Shown: positions 63,285 to 64,000 of the stretch, piece after piece
Layout of the letters: each line of letters opens with the position of its first letter
Position numbering within the stretch: position 1 is the stretch's first letter
Assembly (NCBI GenBank): GCA_902826055.1
Contig: CADEDJ010000003.1
Location: 1-64,000 of the forward strand
Origin: an uncultured Nitrosomonas sp.
GTDB lineage: Bacteria; Pseudomonadota; Gammaproteobacteria; Burkholderiales; Nitrosomonadaceae
Direction of reading: 5' to 3'
DNA: 64,000 nt
Program-made: the position numbers and the translations under genes
The notes under the pieces: generated by a model
Seen by the model: only the letters and a program-made list of their open reading frames with translations
The model's database searches: none
Told to the model about the DNA's origin: nothing

Positions 63285-64000
63285 ATGAAATCAGAATCTG
63301 TGCTTGGCATACAGCAGGAAATACTACGCTGGGCAAGAACGACGGTTGGCATGTCAATCTCTGAAGTTGCGGATTCACTCAAGCGTAAGCCGGAAGAAAT
63401 TGAAGCATGGGAAGCAGGACATAGTGCGCCGACTTATTCACAACTGGAAAAATTAGCATACCAGCTTTACAAACGGCCGCTTGCGGTTTTTTTTCTTCCC
63501 GAACCACCGGAGGAAACCACGCCACAGCGCGAATTCAGAACATTGCCAACAGCCGATTTGCAAACTCTCGCAAGAGATACTTATCTGCAAATCCGGCGCG
63601 CGCATGCATATCAAATTGCTCTAAAGGATCTTTTTGGCGGCCATAACCCTGCGAGCCGGTGTATTTGGAAATCTTTGTCCTTATCAATCAGAGGTGATCT
63701 AGCCGGACAGGCGCAGCAAATCCGGCAATTTCTTGGTATTACGCTTGAGGAACAGATTGCATGGAAAAGCGATGACATTGCGCTCAAGCAGTGGCGGCAA
63801 GCTGTTGAGGATTGCGGTGTATTTGTATTCAAAGCGGCTTTCAAGCAAAAAGACGTTTCCGGTTTTTGCCTGATGGACGAGAATCTGCCGGTTATTTACT
63901 TGAATAACAGCACCACCAAGACACGCCAGATTTTCAGCTTGTTGCATGAGCTTGCACATTTGCTGCTCAGCATTAACGGTTTAAGTAAGTTCGACACCGA
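63285..64000 (+). CDS. XRE-ImmA/IrrE family metallopeptidase, cut by the window edge
   Basis: At least 238 residues; no stop before position 64000. An N-terminal XRE-type helix-turn-helix (TVGMSISEVADSLKRKPEEI, about 18-37) is followed by RPLAVFFLPEPPEE, typical of HigA/COG2856-type proteins, and the zinc-protease motif FSLLHELAHLLL (HExxH, about 221). Related genes act as antitoxin-like or phage-repressor proteases, often beside a toxin gene downstream. The downstream neighbour is outside the window. The ATG at 63285 has no strong Shine-Dalgarno. Confidence 0.87.
   Translation, partial: MKSESVLGIQQEILRWARTTVGMSISEVADSLKRKPEEIEAWEAGHSAPTYSQLEKLAYQLYKRPLAVFFLPEPPEETTPQREFRTLPTADLQTLARDTYLQIRRAHAYQIALKDLFGGHNPASRCIWKSLSLSIRGDLAGQAQQIRQFLGITLEEQIAWKSDDIALKQWRQAVEDCGVFVFKAAFKQKDVSGFCLMDENLPVIYLNNSTTKTRQIFSLLHELAHLLLSINGLSKFDT

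Overview
The window reads as part of the chromosome of a betaproteobacterium, most probably of the Nitrosomonas group. Support comes from the core proteins (DnaA, DnaN, GyrB, ThiC, PcnB, FolK, PanB, PanC, RhlE, EttA), the moderate GC content, and a dnaA-dnaN-gyrB order with no recF. No ammonia-oxidation gene lies here, so the genus is an inference.

Layout. 0.2-5.7 kb: accessory island with a SEC-C/HEAT-like protein, a DUF4062 (TIR-like) effector candidate and an NB-ARC/TPR STAND protein split between Walker A and Walker B. 5.7-10.5 kb: housekeeping and small conserved genes (alpha/beta hydrolase, DUF2141, DUF192, rhlE, methyltransferase). 10.5-15.5 kb: second accessory block, all on the minus strand, with a DUF4160/DUF2442 pair, a nuclease-STAND protein broken by a one-base lesion, and a YefM-like antitoxin overlapping a MazG-like hydrolase. 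15.5-29.3 kb: ettA, pseudouridine synthase, rhodanese, a carboxylate-amine ligase/aspartoacylase/macro-domain cluster, uppP, thiC with a TPP riboswitch, pcm and tolC. 29.3-34.5 kb: a secreted protein with a notable promoter region and a large MscS-type channel. 34.6-43.9 kb: rnpB, pcnB-folK-panB-panC, then dnaA, a candidate oriC, dnaN and gyrB. 44-49 kb: secreted or periplasmic proteins, including a frameshifted RCC1-repeat gene. 49.1-56.9 kb: a minus-strand sulfate-uptake operon (YezD-like protein, porin, Sbp, EAL-like protein, CysT, CysW, CysA, second EAL-like protein). 57-64 kb: a lipoprotein, a beta-propeller protein, then a decayed helicase island and an XRE/ImmA-IrrE gene cut by the window edge.

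Three themes stand out. First, four accessory genes (NB-ARC, nuclease-STAND, RCC1, helicase) carry one-base frame changes, and the helicase also has an in-frame stop, while the roughly 40 kb of core genes are intact. Second, the sulfate operon carries two EAL-fold proteins that lack catalytic residues, a dedicated porin and a dyad operator. Third, two 143-bp copies of a MITE-like element with terminal inverted repeats and TA flanks lie 16 kb apart in opposite orientation. No tRNA, rRNA or CRISPR array was recognised.
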